64,000 nucleotides of DNA from Procambarus clarkii (taxonomy: Eukaryota > Arthropoda > Malacostraca > Decapoda > Cambaridae), in the NCBI RefSeq assembly GCF_040958095.1, contig NC_091208.1:15901452-15965451 (forward strand). The letters are read 5' to 3'. This document shows, in pieces, positions 11,533-23,604 of this stretch; the stretch's first letter is position 1, and the number at the start of each line of letters is the position of its first letter. The position numbers and the translations under genes are program-made. Below the pieces are notes generated by a model. The model was given only the letters and a program-made list of their open reading frames with translations, had not been told where the DNA came from and ran no database searches.

Positions 11533-11655
11533 CATACACCAAACTCAGGAAAAAATCTCTTGATGACATCATCAAGTTCTTCAATAGCAGCTTGAGGAAG
11601 TTGTTAAGTAACCATAAAGATCTTCTTAATCAATTTAGTACCTCATCACTTTAGT
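11533..11655 (+). mobile_element. Penelope-like fragment, inverted partial copy
   Basis: A plus-strand copy of the N-terminal part of the same Penelope-like RT (YTKLRKKSLDDIIKFFNSSL, then KLLSNHKDLLNQ). It mirrors 11340-11444 on the minus strand, so the two fragments point away from each other across about 90 bp containing three to four copies of ATTCATTTTGG-like sequence. Inverted and tandem partial copies are common for Penelope-like elements. Confidence 0.8.
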
Positions 11656-12144
11656 ACCTCATGAATGTTATGCAATTCATCCACTATTTCACCTCACTCA
11701 CATTCTGTACCACATGACGCAAAGAGAATATAAGCCTTTGCAAAAGCAAAAGAAGCATGCGCATCATCCTGGGGTGTCCTAGAACTGTCAGCAATGTTAA
11801 CATGAGAAAGAAACTAAAATTACCTTTTATTTACGAGAGCATAGTTCTACTTAATACTATGTTTTGTGCCAAAACTTTGAAAAATAATGTCCCCCCCCCA
11901 TCTGTATTCAATTTAAATTAAGATCCATTCTAAACAATTCTGAATGTTCCCTCAATCCGCCACAAAAAACTCCGTACAGTGTGTGGCTCAATGGATGTGC
12001 CATTAATCTTATGAAACCTGAATGTGTCTCTTAATCCTGATAAAACTGTTCACTATATTCCCCCTTGGAAAGATGTACAGGTCTCTTTACATGATACCCC
12101 CCATCAGTGTCAAACAAATGTATAACACTGAAACTATGAGATAT
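11656..12144. other. Unassigned DNA
   Basis: No gene recognised. One C-run at about 11891-11899. Some AT-rich non-coding sequence. Confidence 0.5.
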
Positions 12145-12270
12145 ATGGCCACTGCTTTACACAGGAAAACGGAGGAATTTCTGATGGGAGAATAAAAGAC
12201 ACTTGCGCAGCGTTTTCCGCAGGCGCTGTGCGGGCAGTACAGGGGGGGCATATAAAAGGCAATGGAAGAG
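12145..12270 (+). promoter_or_regulatory. TATA-containing repeat, copy 1
   Basis: Starts ATGGCCACTGCTTTAC, passes a GC-rich part with TTGCGCAGCG, and contains TATAAAAGGC at 12251-12260. A second, diverged copy sits at 27697-27830 with the same order of blocks: ATGGCC-CTGCTTT, TTTCTGA, TTGCGCAG, CATATAAA. The conserved layout around a TATA box suggests a promoter of some element, perhaps an LTR or 5' leader, but no coding sequence follows. Confidence 0.45.
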
Positions 12271-12280
12271 GGGTCCTGCC

Positions 12281-12414
12281 ACGGGAGACATCTCCCGTCA
12301 CGCAGGATGCAGTCGCACCTCCACAGATCTCCAGTATCATCTATTGATACTGGTGATGGCTCAAAAGGGCCACCACTTACGGGCTATTCATGCCCGTGCC
12401 ACCTTTTGGGTGGC
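12281..12414 (+). repeat. Chain of short perfect hairpins
   Basis: Four successive inverted repeats: 12281-12288/12291-12298 (8 bp arms), 12331-12339/12345-12353 (9 bp), 12379-12384/12392-12397 (6 bp) and 12398-12403/12409-12414 (6 bp). They begin about 25 bp after the TATAAAAG box. I do not recognise a known RNA family. Confidence 0.6.
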
Positions 12415-12901
12415 TTAATCTTCATCAATCATCAATCGGGTCCTGCCCTCACTCTCGTTCCCACCACCGACCGCTTCACACGAAACGCCCGCCCACCTCC
12501 CTTACCAGGCAGAAGTCCGCTTCCCTCCGCTCTTGCCCTTCGTCACTTGTTCCACCTGTTTTACTTCCCGGCTTCGGGGGGGGGGGGGGGGGGGGGTGCA
12601 GCGCCGGTCCCCAAGTGTTCCGCTGTCCGCTGCTGCTTACTTTGTCAAGAGCTCCCCTGTAGGAAGTCAAATTTAAATTTGCCGCACACTTTACATGCAT
12701 TCTAGGTACTAGTAAGCTCTATACCTTTAGACCGGAAATTCTTATATCCTTAATCCTTGGCGGCACGGCCTCGGTTAATTTCGCCTCCAATTTAACATCA
12801 GGCATTTCCCAGTCTCTATGTAATTCCCGCACGTACTGGTTAATTTACGTATTAACTCAACTAGGGTTAACGTACCAACTCAACCATCATTATGTCTTCT
12901 C
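12415..12901. repeat. Non-coding DNA with 21-bp G run
   Basis: C/T-rich sequence followed by an uninterrupted run of 21 G at 12576-12596. No coding sequence supported; the short ORFs across it come from the G run and composition. Confidence 0.6.
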
Positions 12902-13347
12902 TGGGGCCGGATTCAGGAAGGTACTTACGAAGGTTTTTCCTCTTAACTAAGAACGTTTTCCCTCTTAACGCCTTCGTGGTGGCTACGTCCGTATTCAATT
13001 AGCTACCCTAAGTGGAAAAACCTTCGTAAGTTCATTCCGGGATTTAAGTGTGGTTTCGACCACTCGTAGCTTTACGTAAACTGGATATAAGTCATTTTTT
13101 CTCTACTACATAACACTGGGATCGATTTATGATATCGGAACATAACCAAAATATTATAGCTGGTGAATCTAGTGAAGAGGAGTCCTTCGTGTTAGTTATA
13201 TATGCATTCTCTGCTTGAAACTTGAAGTAAATATGTGTTTGATGATAATAGAATTAGTTTTATAATAGCAACATATTATACCCGTAGTTATTAAGTAAAT
13301 AAACACTGGTGAACATGAAATATGAGAGGTGATGAGCCCTGCCTGAT

Positions 13348-13378
<31 letters not shown>

Positions 13379-13875
13379 TGCATATACAAGAATGTACATA
13401 AGGAATGTGAGGATACAAATATGGTAATTACAGTCTTGTAAAGCCACTAGCATGCGCAGCGTTTCGGGCAGGTCCTTAATCTAAGAAAATTTTAAGGAGG
13501 TAAATACTTGCAAAATTTATAGACAAAAAAATGATAACAGATTACATGAAATGAAAAAAAAAAAAAAAAAGATGAGAGAAAATTGTAGGTACAGTATATT
13601 AAAGCACATAGGTAGCTAAGATTGATTGCAATGACAGCTTAAAATGGTAGTTGACAACAAATTGGAAGGCACAATACAACAGAAACAATATAAGATTGAT
13701 TGCAATGACAGCTTGAATGGTAGTTGACAAAAATTGGTAGTCACAATACACCATATGGCTAGCACATAAAAGAAGACAGCAATGAACACAATGATAAGGT
13801 TGTTTGATATTACATAAAAATTAGGAGATTGGGTAACACTAGGTACAGAGCAAATTTAAAGCTCAGTGTAGGAAA

Positions 13876-16800
13876 CTAAGAAGATGAAGTTAGGTACTTT
13901 TTGGTTTTGCTTTTAAATAAGGCAAAAGTTTTACAGTTTTTCAATTCACTAGGGAGTGAGTTCCATAGACTAGGTCCCTTAATTTGCATAGAGTGTTTAC
14001 ACAGATTAAGTTTGACCCTGGGGATATCAAAGAGATATTTATTTCTGGTGTGGTGATAATGGGTCCTATTACATCTGTCCAGGGAGAGTTTCAGAGCATG
14101 GTTTGCATTTAAGAACAGGGTTTTGTAAATGTAGTTGACACAAGAGAATGTGTGGAGGGAGTTAATATTTAGCAAGTTTAGGGATTTAAACAAGGGAGCT
14201 GAGCTGAGATATTATGTACCACGCCCTGCCCTGGTGACTCTCTATTACTCCCTTATCTATCCATATCTCAACTATGGTATTTGTGCTTGGGGCTCTACTA
14301 CCCAAAATCACTTACGTCCTCTAATTACTCAACACAAAGCTGCTATTAGGACAATATCCAATTCTGGCCCCAGACATCACTCGGTACCCCTACTTAAATC
14401 TCTGAATATGTTAGACATTAAGTCACTGCACATTCTCTCATGTGTATTATACATATATAAAACGCTAAACTATAATGCCAATCCTGATCTCAAAAGCTTC
14501 ATAGAAGGTTGTATCAGAACCCATGAGCATCACACCAGAAATAAATACAGTTTTGATATTCCTAGAGTACGACTTAATCAAACTAGAAATGCTCTACAAA
14601 TCAAGGGGCCCAGAATGTGGAATGACCTTCACAACCATGTTAAAGACTGTACCTCTCTCAACCATTTTAAGTTAAAAGCGAAGCTATACCTAATAAATTC
14701 CCTGTAACCTACCTTACCCTTCTATTGTCAACCAATGTCTGTTTTTTTCTTTAAAGAGCGCTGTTTGTCGACATAATTGTATTTGTGCTGCTTCTTCATC
14801 TATGTTTTCATTTCTTGTTTTCATTCTACTCATTATGCTCAATTAGTATTAAGCTTGTCATTTAAGTTTATCATGCCCGAAACGCTTTGCGTAATAGTGG
14901 CTTTAGGCATTGTATGTACTAGCTATACCTATAAGTTAAACAATCCTTGTAAATATTTATTGTATGTATGTACCTTACCTAAATAAAATTGTATTGTATT
15001 GTATTGTATTGAGTGTTGTCTGAAAGCAGAGTTAGTTATAATTCTGATAGCAGATTTTTGCTGTGTGATGATGGGCTTAAGGTGGTTTGCAGTGGTAGAC
15101 CCCCATGCACAGATACCATAATTAAGATAGGGGTAGATTAGTGCATAATATAGTGAGAGGAGAGCAGAGTTAGGAACATAATATCTGATTTTGGAGAGTA
15201 TACCAACTGTCTTAGAGACTTTCTTAGTTATGTGTTGAATGTGGGTGCTGAAGTTGAGTCTCTTGTCTAGGAATAGGCCAAGAAACTTGCCATCATTTTT
15301 ATTACTGATGTTAATGTTGTCTATCTGTAGCTGAATTGCATTTGATGATTTGCTTCCAAATAAGATGTAGTAAGTCTTTTCGATGTTTAATGTTAGTTTG
15401 TTCGTTGACATCCATAAGTGGACTTTTTTTAATTCATTATTCACAACATTATTTAGTGTATGTGGGTTGAGGTTTGAGTAGATAAGGGTAGTATCGTCAG
15501 CAAACAATATAGGTTTGAGAATATTAGAGACATTAGGCAGATCGTTTATATATATAAGAAATAGAAGAGGTCCTAAGATGCTGCCCTGTGGCACTCCAAC
15601 GGTAATTGGTAGAGTGGAAGAAGTTGTATCATTGATGGTTACATATTGGTGTCTGTCACTAAGATAGGATCGGATGTAGTCAAGGGCAAGGCCTCGGATT
15701 CCATAATGCTGGAGTTTAAGTAAGAGGTAGTTGTGATTAACAGTATCAAAGGCTTTTCTTAGGTCAATGAAGAGTCCAATCGGAAACTCATTTTTGTCAA
15801 GGGCTGAGTAGATAATGTCAAGGAGACTAATGATTGCATCATTGGTGCTCTTTTGGGACCGGAAGCCAAACTGGCAGGGGCTGAGTATGTCGAATTTTAC
15901 GAGGTAGGAATAGAGCTGTTTGTAAATAATTTTTTCAAATATTTTTGATAGAATGGGTAGATTTGATATTGGTCTATAATTGTTTATGTCCGCCGGATTG
16001 CCTCCTTTATGGACTGGCGTTACTCTTGCTTTTTTGAGGATATCAGGGAAGGTGTGATACTCTATAGATTTGTTGAACAGTAGTGCTATGGGTGGGGCAA
16101 GGGCATGGGAGGCTCTCTTGTACACAATGGACGGAATTTCACTGGTGTTCCCTGCCTTGGTTTTTAGGGAATGTATGATGGACACAACATCTGCCGGGCT
16201 GATTGGTGAAAGGAGATGAGAGTTTGGATAGCTGCCTGAGAGATATGTGTTAATATGTGTCTGAGTCTGTGGGATTTTACTGGCAAGATTAGCACCAACC
16301 GATGAAAAGAAACTATTAAATTCATTTGCCATTTCTAAATCAGTTGACGGTATATCCCCATCCTTGTAGAGTTTTATTTGGTTATGTGAGTGTTGTTTAG
16401 TTCCTAGGATACTAGAGATAGTTTTCCAAGTGCTTTTCATGTTGCCTTTTGCTTCATTGAATCTATTCACATAATATGCAAGTTTTGCCTTTCTTATGAT
16501 ACTGGTAAGCATTGATGAGTACCTTTTAGCTACTTCCTTTGAAACTAGGCCAATCCTAACTTTCTTTTCATATTCATGTTTCTTGTTGATTGAGTTGAGA
16601 ATGCCACTTGTGAGCCATGGATTGTTTAATCTTTTGTCAGTTACTTGCTTGGTACGAAGGGGACAATGAAGGTTGTAGAGGCTTAGAGTTTTGGAGATGA
16701 AGAGGTTAGCTAATGAATTTATATCATGGGTATTATTGAATTCAGAATCCCAGTTAATATTGTAAAGTGCCTCTGTAAGATTGTCTAAAGCTGATTCACT

Positions 16801-17361
16801 GTGTAGCCTAAATGAAAGTTTCTTGCTTTTTGGTGGTGTTATGTCCATGTTCGCTATGAGAAAGGTAGGATAGTGGTCAGTTGTTCTGTCGTAGATTATA
16901 CCAGATACAAGGGGAGCTGTTATGTTTGTCCATATGTGGTCCAAGGTAGTGGCTGATGTTTGAGTGACTCGGGTAGGTTTGGTGATTGTGGGGATTAGCA
17001 TACAGGAGTTCATGCTGTTAAGGAAATAGTCAACTTGAGAGCAATTTTGTTGACCCAGGTCAATATTAAAATCTCCTCCCAGAATGATGTGGTTTTTATT
17101 GAGATTGTTGTTTATAATAAGATTCCTTAGGTTGTCTGAGAAAGAAGCTATGTTAGTATTGGGAAATCTATAGATGGCTCCAATAGTCAAAGAGGATTTA
17201 AGGGATTTAATTGTAAACTGAGCAAAAGTATATTCACAGTAGTCATCTCTGTCACTAATAACACTGTTGCAGATAAATGTATCTCGGTAATATATAGCTG
17301 TGCCACCACCTTTTTTATTAGGCCTACAGTTATGAATGGCTTTATAACCAGCTGGGATCAA
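13876..17361 (-). pseudogene. LINE-B endonuclease-reverse transcriptase ORF, split (B-2)
   Basis: The best LINE-B coding sequence here. Minus-strand open frame 17361-15010 gives about 780 residues, then A-4 interrupts, and the C-terminal 105 residues follow at 14193-13876. Order: partial endonuclease from the second half (AIHNCRPNKKGGGTAIYY, LGGDFNIDLG, TTLDHIWTN, TTDHYPTFL), linker, RT (NNYRPISNLPILSKIFEK, GLFIDLRKAFDTVNH, GVPQGSILGPLLFLIYIND, FADDTTLIYS), and a C-terminal region ending KKYLTSSS. Apart from the insertion I see no stop in the open part. The N-terminus, with the first endonuclease motifs, is lost by 5' truncation. The protein acts as for LINE-A, on a distinct RNA. Confidence 0.88.
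14204..15009 (+). mobile_element. LINE-A copy A-4 in B-2
   Basis: A 5'-truncated LINE-A covering the last 170 RT-C-terminal residues (from RYYVPRPALVTLYYSLIYP to KLYLINSL, stop at 14705), the 3' UTR with the ACGC-TTT-GCGT hairpin near 14880, and an ATTGT tail to 15009. TGAG lies at both ends (14200-14203, 15010-15013). The 5' junction repeats GCTGA twice. Confidence 0.92.
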
Positions 17362-17476
17362 ATGATGGGATCATTTACTATCACCAAATGCCCCTGTTCA
17401 CCTAGTAGAAGGGTGTACCTTAGCTATACATACCCATTTCTAATTTATTTAGTTTGGTTTTATTTTGAAATTAAAT

Positions 17477-20400
17477 AAACACTTCGTAAACACTTCGATG
17501 ATGTTAGTGCCTTGATTGAAACTATTGACAACAAATTCTCTTTTATTATACTTACTGAAACATGGTTGAAAGAGGATACTACTCAACTCTTTAACATGCC
17601 TAACTACTCAGCAATTCACAACTGTCGTCAACTTCAGAGAGGTGGTGGCACTGATCTTTACTACCACCATGAACTAACATGCTTAAAAGAAATTAGAACT
17701 AGAGACTGCTATGGGGAGTATATCTTCGCCAGCTTCAGAGTCAAGGGTGCCGAGTCTGTCCTGTCTGTGGGTGCTGTTTATAGAAGTCCTAACACTGATG
17801 TGTCCGAATTCAACTCAAACCTTAGAAATCTAATACTTGATAACAGACTGAACAAAAACCACCTAATTATTGCAGGGGACTTTAATATTGACCTCTGCGA
17901 GCCTGAACACCCTACTGCTGTTAGCTTCCTCAACTGTATGAATTCCTGCTTCCTCATACCCTTAATCACTAGACCTACTAGAATCACTGATAGCACTGCC
18001 ACTACTCTAGATCACATCTGGACAAACATAACCTCTCCGCTTGCTTCAGGTATAATCACCGATAGCACTACAGACCATTACCCCACATTTCTCTTAACTA
18101 ACATTAGGAAACCACCTCTTGAGTCAAGAGAGATACGTTTTAGACTGCACAATGAAACTGCTATAGACAATTTTATAACTGCTGCTGATAATGTCAACTG
18201 GGAGTCCGAGTTAGGTAACATAGAGGACATCAACCTAGCAGTTCAATCTTTTCTTCAAAAAACTCTTAGCCTTTATAATACCCACTGTCCTATGCTTACA
18301 AAACAAGTCACAACCAAAAGGCTTAACAATCCCTGGCTTACAAAGGGAATACTTAAATCTATTAATAAAAAACATGACCTTGAGAAGAAGTATAGGTTAG
18401 GAATTGTCTCCAAAGAATTCTCAAAGAATTACTCATTATTGCTATCTAAGATAATTAGACGAGCCAAAACTAAATACTACGAAGATAAATTTACCCAAAT
18501 AAAGAGCAACATTAAACAAACTTGGAGCACAATTTCACAAATATTGGGATCAAAGAAGTCTTTAAATAACAAACCGACTCTCCTGTCTAATAACGATGGT
18601 CAGCTTTCAGCCTCTGATTCTGCTATTGAGTTCAATAGGTTCTTCTCTTCCATTGGTTCATCCCTTGCAAATGATATTCCATCTTCCAGTACTGACATTA
18701 AGGACTATCTTACAGGTAACTATCCACAGTCTCTGTACCTAAAGCCTATTAATTCCACTAACGTCAATGAGATAATCCTTTCCCTTAAAACCAAGTCTAG
18801 TGCCCTTGAGGAGATACCAACTTTAATTTACAAAAAAGCCTCCAGATCTTTAGCCCCTGCTATTGCTTTGCTCTTCAACAAGTCACTTGAACTCCAAACC
18901 TTTCCAGATATTCTAAAAAAAGCGAGAGTAACGCCTGTCCACAAATGTGGTGATCTCACAGATGTTAACAACTACAGACCTATATCAATCCTGCCAAACT
19001 TGTCAAAAATTTTTGAAAAACTAATCTATAAGCAGCTTTACTTATATCTAGCCAAACTCAATATACTTAGCCCTTGCCAATATGGCTTCAGACCCAAAAA
19101 AAGCACTAACGATGCACTTATTAGTATGCTTAACTCGATTCATACAGCTCTTGATAAAAATGAGTTCCCTGTTGGGTTATTTGTGGACCTGCGTAAAGCT
19201 TTTGATGCTGTCAACCACCAAAACCTTCTTCTTAAATTACATCATTATGGAGTCAGAGGACACTCCCTACAATACCTCAAATCCTACCTTTCTGACAGGC
19301 TCCAATATGTTTCTGTGAATAATACAATTTCTCCCACCCAACCCATCAACATTGGTGTTCCTCAGGGCAGCATACTTGGCCCTCTCCTCTTTCTCATCTA
19401 CATTAATGACCTTCCAAATGCCTCCCAACACCTCAAACCAATTCTATTTGCTGACGACTCAACCTTCATTTACTCTAGTCCTGATCCCCTTGCTCTAAAT
19501 ACCACAGTAAATACTGAGCTTAATAAAGTCCATCTTTGGCTAACTGCCAACAAACTCACCCTTAACATTGACAAAACTTTCTATATTCTGTTTGGCAATA
19601 AATCCTCTAATCAAATAAATCTCAAAATAAACAATACCCAAATTTGTAACAAATTAGATGGCAAATTCCTGGGCATTCTCGTTGACCACAAGCTGAATTT
19701 CCAGGGACACATTCTAAATATATCAAAAAAAGTTTGAAAAACTGTGGGCATTCTTTCTAAGATCAGATATTATGTACCACGCCCTGTCCTGGTGACTCTC
19801 TATTACTCCCTTATCTATCCATATCTCAACTATGGTATTTGTGCTTGGGGCTCTACTACCCAAAATCACTTACGTCCTCTAATTACTCAACACAAAGCTG
19901 CTATTAGGACAATATCCAACTCTGGCCCCAGACATCACTCGGTACCCCTACTCAAATCTCTGAATATGTTAGACATTAAGTCTCTGCACATTCTCTCATG
20001 TGTATTATACATATATAAAACGCTAAACTATAATGCCAATCCTGATCTCAAAAGCTTCATAGAAGGTTGTAACAGAACCCATGAGCACCACACCAGAAAT
20101 AAATACAGTTTTGATATTCCTAGAGTACGACTTAATCAAACTAGAAATGCTCTACAAATCAAGGGGCCCAGAATGTGGAATGACCTTCCCGATCATGTTA
20201 AAGACTGTACCTCTCTCAACCAGTTTAAGTTAAAAACGAAACTATACCTAATAAATTCCCTGTAACCTACCTTACCCTTCTATTGTCAACCAATGTCTGT
20301 TTTTTCTTTAAAGAGCGCTGTTTGTCGACATATTTGTATTTGTGCTGCTTTTTCATCTATGTTTTCATTTCTTGTTTTCATCTACTCAGTATGCTCAATT

Positions 20401-20570
20401 AGTATTAAGCTTGTCATTTAAGTTTATCATGCCCGAAACGCTTTGCGTAATAGTGGCTTTAGGCATTGTATGTACTAGCTCTACCTATAAGTCAACCAAT
20501 CTTTGTAAAAATTTATTGTATGTATGTACCTTACCTAAATAAAATATTATTATTATTATTATTATTATTA
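17477..20570 (+). mobile_element. LINE-A copy A-5 (left-arm specific)
   Basis: Nearly full-length in coding terms; lacks the leader and first endonuclease residues. TAAAT flanks it (17472-17476, 20571-20575) and the right arm keeps the empty site. The tail is (ATT)n at about 20545-20570. The 5' junction repeats AAACACTTCG twice (17477-17497). Confidence 0.93.
17512..20265 (+). pseudogene. LINE-A EN-RT ORF with one nonsense codon (A-5)
   Basis: One frame from 17512 to 20265 with a single interrupting TGA at 19735 (TCA in sister copies); the parts are 741 and about 173 residues. Endonuclease motifs TETWLKEDTTQLF, AGDFNIDLCEPEHP, TTLDHIWTN and TTDHYPTFLL, linker with KQVTTKRLNNPWLT, RT motifs NNYRPISILPNLSKIFEK, GLFVDLRKAFDAVNH and GVPQGSILGPLLFLIYIND. 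The catalytic box reads FADDSTF where other copies have FADDTTF. The C-terminal region with YPYLNYGICAWGSTT ends KLYLINSL. This is the cleanest LINE-A coding sequence in the window. Missing the N-terminal 70 or so residues and interrupted by a stop, it should not make full-length protein. Confidence 0.9.
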
Positions 20571-20974
20571 TAAATCTGGGTGAGACATAAAATAAAAATA
20601 TGCTGCACAAATGATGTTAGGTAAGGAGAAGGGTAAAAATGTCACAAACTTTATTCATTGAATACTTAAAGGTATAATTATGACTATATAGATTATTAAA
20701 AAAGAGAGAGGGAAGTAGGGGTCCAAGACCTCTTCCTGTTATACAATTTGGGTGTGGAACAAGTAATTATCAAAAGAAGGCACCATGCCGGGAAGGCTAT
20801 GTAGCAGTAAGGCAGTGAGGTGAGGCAGCTACTTATTTGAGAAATGCTTATTTTATTTACCTTATAAGCTGAGGAAACTTATTTTATTTGAGGAATACTC
20901 AGCTGATTCCTCTACATTTAGCATGGAACAAATTTGTGTCCAAGACCTCTTCCTGTTACTCAATTTGGCTGTGT

Positions 20975-22146
20975 GTAACCAAACTAGAAGTGCTCTACAA
21001 ATCAAGGGACCCAGAATGTGGAATGACCTCCCGAATCATGTCAAAGGCTGTACCTCTCTCAACCAGTTTAAGAGTTAAACCAAGTACTGCCTAATTAACT
21101 CCATGTAACCTAACTTACCTCCTAAATGTCAACCCATGTCTTGCTATTTTTTAAACAACGCTGTTCACCAACATGTGCAATTGCTGATTTATGCTATGCT
21201 AACCCCCCTTTTTGTATTTTTTATTCCTTCTTTCAACACAATTTATACCTAATCCCGATTACAATTAAGTTTTAGTCTGTGTTTTTCCCCCCACATCTTG
21301 CCCGAAATGCTATGAGAAAAAGCCGCTATTAGAACAATATCCAACTCTGGCCCCAGACATCACTCGGTACCCCTACTCAAATCTCTTAATATGTTAGATA
21401 TTAAGTCTCTGCACATTCTCTCATGTGTATTATACATATATAAAACGCTAAACTATAATGCCAATCCTGATCTTAAAAGCTTCATAGTAGGTTGTAACAG
21501 AACCCATGAGCACCACACCAGAAATAAATACAGTTTTGATATTCCTAGAGTACGTCTTAATCAAACTAGAAATGCTCTGCAAATCAAGGGGCCCAGAATG
21601 TGGAATGACCTTCCCAACCATGTTAAAGACTGTACCTCTCTCAACCAGTTTAAGATAAAAACTAAACACTACCTAATAAATTCCCTGTAATCTACCTCAC
21701 TCCTCTATTGTCAACCCATGTCTGTTATTTTCTTTTTTTTTTTTTTTTCTTTTTTAATCAACACTGTTTGTCAACCTATTGTATTTGTGCTGCTTGTTCA
21801 GTCATGTTTCCCCCTTTTTTTTATCTTTATTTGTATTTGTTCTCAACATCTTTTATTCTTTATGCTCAATTAGTATTAAGTTCTAGATATTAATGTTTTC
21901 TTGCCCGAAACGCATTGCGTAATAGTGGCTTTAGGCATTGTATGTACTAGATCTATCTATATATCAATCCATTAATGTAACATCACTTGTATGTATATAC
22001 CTTACCTGAATAAACATCTGAATCTGAATCTGAATCTGAATGAGTATTAGTGGCTTTAGGTATTGTATGTACTAGCTCTGTCTATAAATCCAACATTATG
22101 TTTGTAAATCAACTGTATGTACTTTTCCTGAATAAAATGTATTTAT
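20975..22146 (+). mobile_element. Old LINE-A-like 3' end, present in both arms
   Basis: A diverged LINE-A 3' end: residues matching TSRSALQIKGPRMWND, a frameshifted coding end near 21078, and a 3' UTR with a decayed hairpin motif (CCCGAAATGCTATGAG) split by copy A-6 at 21317-22039. The AATAAAATGTATTT end is at about 22130. The mirror copy is at 24000-24520, so this insertion is older than the duplication. Confidence 0.85.
21317..22039 (+). mobile_element. LINE-A copy A-6 (left-arm specific)
   Basis: A 5'-truncated LINE-A of the CTGAAT-tail subfamily. Coding for the last 110 or so residues ends at 21690 (KIKTKHYLINSL), with the hairpin at about 21905 and a (CTGAAT)n tail at 22010-22039. ATGAG flanks it (21312-21316, 22040-22044). 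It sits in the older LINE-A relic; the right arm has the uninterrupted site. Confidence 0.92.
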
Positions 22147-22524
22147 TATTTATTTTTTAATCAGTAAGTATTAAAAGAAGGCACCAAGCTGGGAAGGCTA
22201 TGTAGCACCATTGTGTGTAACAATAAACCAAATTTTTTTTTTTTAACAAATAATGCACCTGTATGGTAAAACAAATCCTGTCAGCTGTAAAAATATTGAT
22301 GCAGTTATTTAAATGAAAAATATAATGAAAGAAATATTGCTGGTTTATTTTTATCCTATCTTTTTGTACTGTACAGTATATCCAAGGAAGTGAAAAATTG
22401 AGACATAATGCACAATTTAATGAATGATTAGCATGGATTAGCAGTTCAAAAGAAATATGACTATTACATATCAACATGAGATCTTAATGATCCATGGTCA
22501 ACATGATTTAATAAGGATAATACA

Positions 22525-23604
22525 GTACTGAATTTGCCTCCTATTTACGTCGAATTTTCTTATAAAATTAGTATATTTCGAAGTAAAACAATTTTTTTTC
22601 AACTTCTACAACCAGCACCGACATTGTAGTAAACAAATATGTTACATTTGTTGTTTACCTACGTAATTCTAAGAGATACTGTGTAGCTGTACGTCCTTGT
22701 TGCTCGGAAGATGCGCTGACAATTATTGTATATATTTACTGAATTTACCCAAGGGCCACTAACTATCTAGTGACCTCGAAGAGGACAGAAAGCCGGCGGC
22801 TTGTTAAAGGGCCCACCAATTGTCTTAATGATATTTTTTAGCTGGAATTTGGCATTTACGGCTTCAGCGGGTAGGCGGTTCCATGGGTTTATAGCCCTCT
22901 TGGTGGAAAAAAACATCTGTTTTCAGTCCTACTTGAGAGAACATACTCTCCAACACTATAACTGTGATTGTCCTGTTATCAGTGACTTCATACCAAATGG
23001 TATGAGGTATTTTGAGCTCTGTAATTACTTCGTACACTCAGGAATATTGGAAGATATTCTTGTGCTGCACCCAGATTTTGCCAGTGGAGGCTAATAGATC
23101 AGCATTAAGTATTTTGTTCTCTCCTAATTCCATGTATGACTGGCCATCCTGTGAGGTGAGGATATGTTGGATGAGCTTGTAGCTGGTTTTTGATCTACAC
23201 TGTGTGGTCCTTTATACAGAATAGGGAAGCAGCACATTGCTGTGTATACCTAAACATGTTTAAAAATACATTGCTTGAGAGGAGTCTTGTAGAAACTGGT
23301 AAGAGTCATTATAATATAATGTTTCCATGATTCATTGCTTACCTCTTGTGAAAATTGCTTAGAGTTGTTTAGTCAGAGTTGATTTGTTTTTTGTATTGAG
23401 GCTGGTATTTTCTAAATTGATTCCATGTACAGTATGTCTAACCATCCTGTGAGATGGGAGTATTAGATAAACTTATAGCTAGTTTTTTATCTACACTGTG
23501 TAATATTCCATATAGAATAGGATAGTAGTACATTGCTTTGTATACCTAATCTTCTTAATAAAAAAAATCAATAATAAAGATTTTAAATTATAGTTTGTAT
23601 TATT
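22525..23604. other. Spacer of the inverted duplication
   Basis: Single-copy centre of the palindrome. It holds a LINE C-terminus relic (22796-22920, minus) and an imperfect direct repeat: about 23100-23265 resembles 23395-23556 (shared blocks TTCCATGTA, CCATCCTGTGAG, ATCTACACTGTGT, GTATACCTAA). No intact gene. Confidence 0.75.
22796..22920 (-). pseudogene. Relic of a LINE polyprotein C-terminus
   Basis: On the minus strand one frame reads FFSTKRAINPWNRLPAEAVN, then KFQLKNIIKTIGGPF and a stop about 8 codons later. The WNRLP motif is typical of the last part of CR1/jockey-type LINE ORF2 proteins. Upstream in the same frame there is a stop, so only this end survives. It differs from LINE-A, B and C. 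Confidence 0.55.

Larger units (their letters stand above)
13348..17362 (-). mobile_element. LINE-B copy B-2 (left-arm specific)
   Basis: Antisense LINE-B with the (AAAT)n tail at the left and the 5'-truncated end at the right. TGAT occurs at 13344-13347 and 17363-17366, a 4-bp target duplication, and the right arm of the inverted duplication has the empty site. It is interrupted at 14204-15009 by LINE-A copy A-4. Its 5' junction reads GGGATCAAATGATGGGATC, repeating target bases. Confidence 0.92.
12902..22524 (+). repeat. Left arm of large inverted duplication
   Basis: Four segments (12902-13347, 17363-17476, 20571-21316 and 22040-22524) match, in order and inverted, the right arm at 26894-23605. 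Between the segments lie three LINE insertions found only in this arm. Without them the arm is about 1.8 kb. The parts I compared directly differ at roughly one base per 50-100 or fewer. The outermost 150 bp contain their own hairpin: CTTACGAAGGTTTTTCC near 12926 pairs with GGAAAAACCTTCGTAAG near 13016. Confidence 0.92.
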
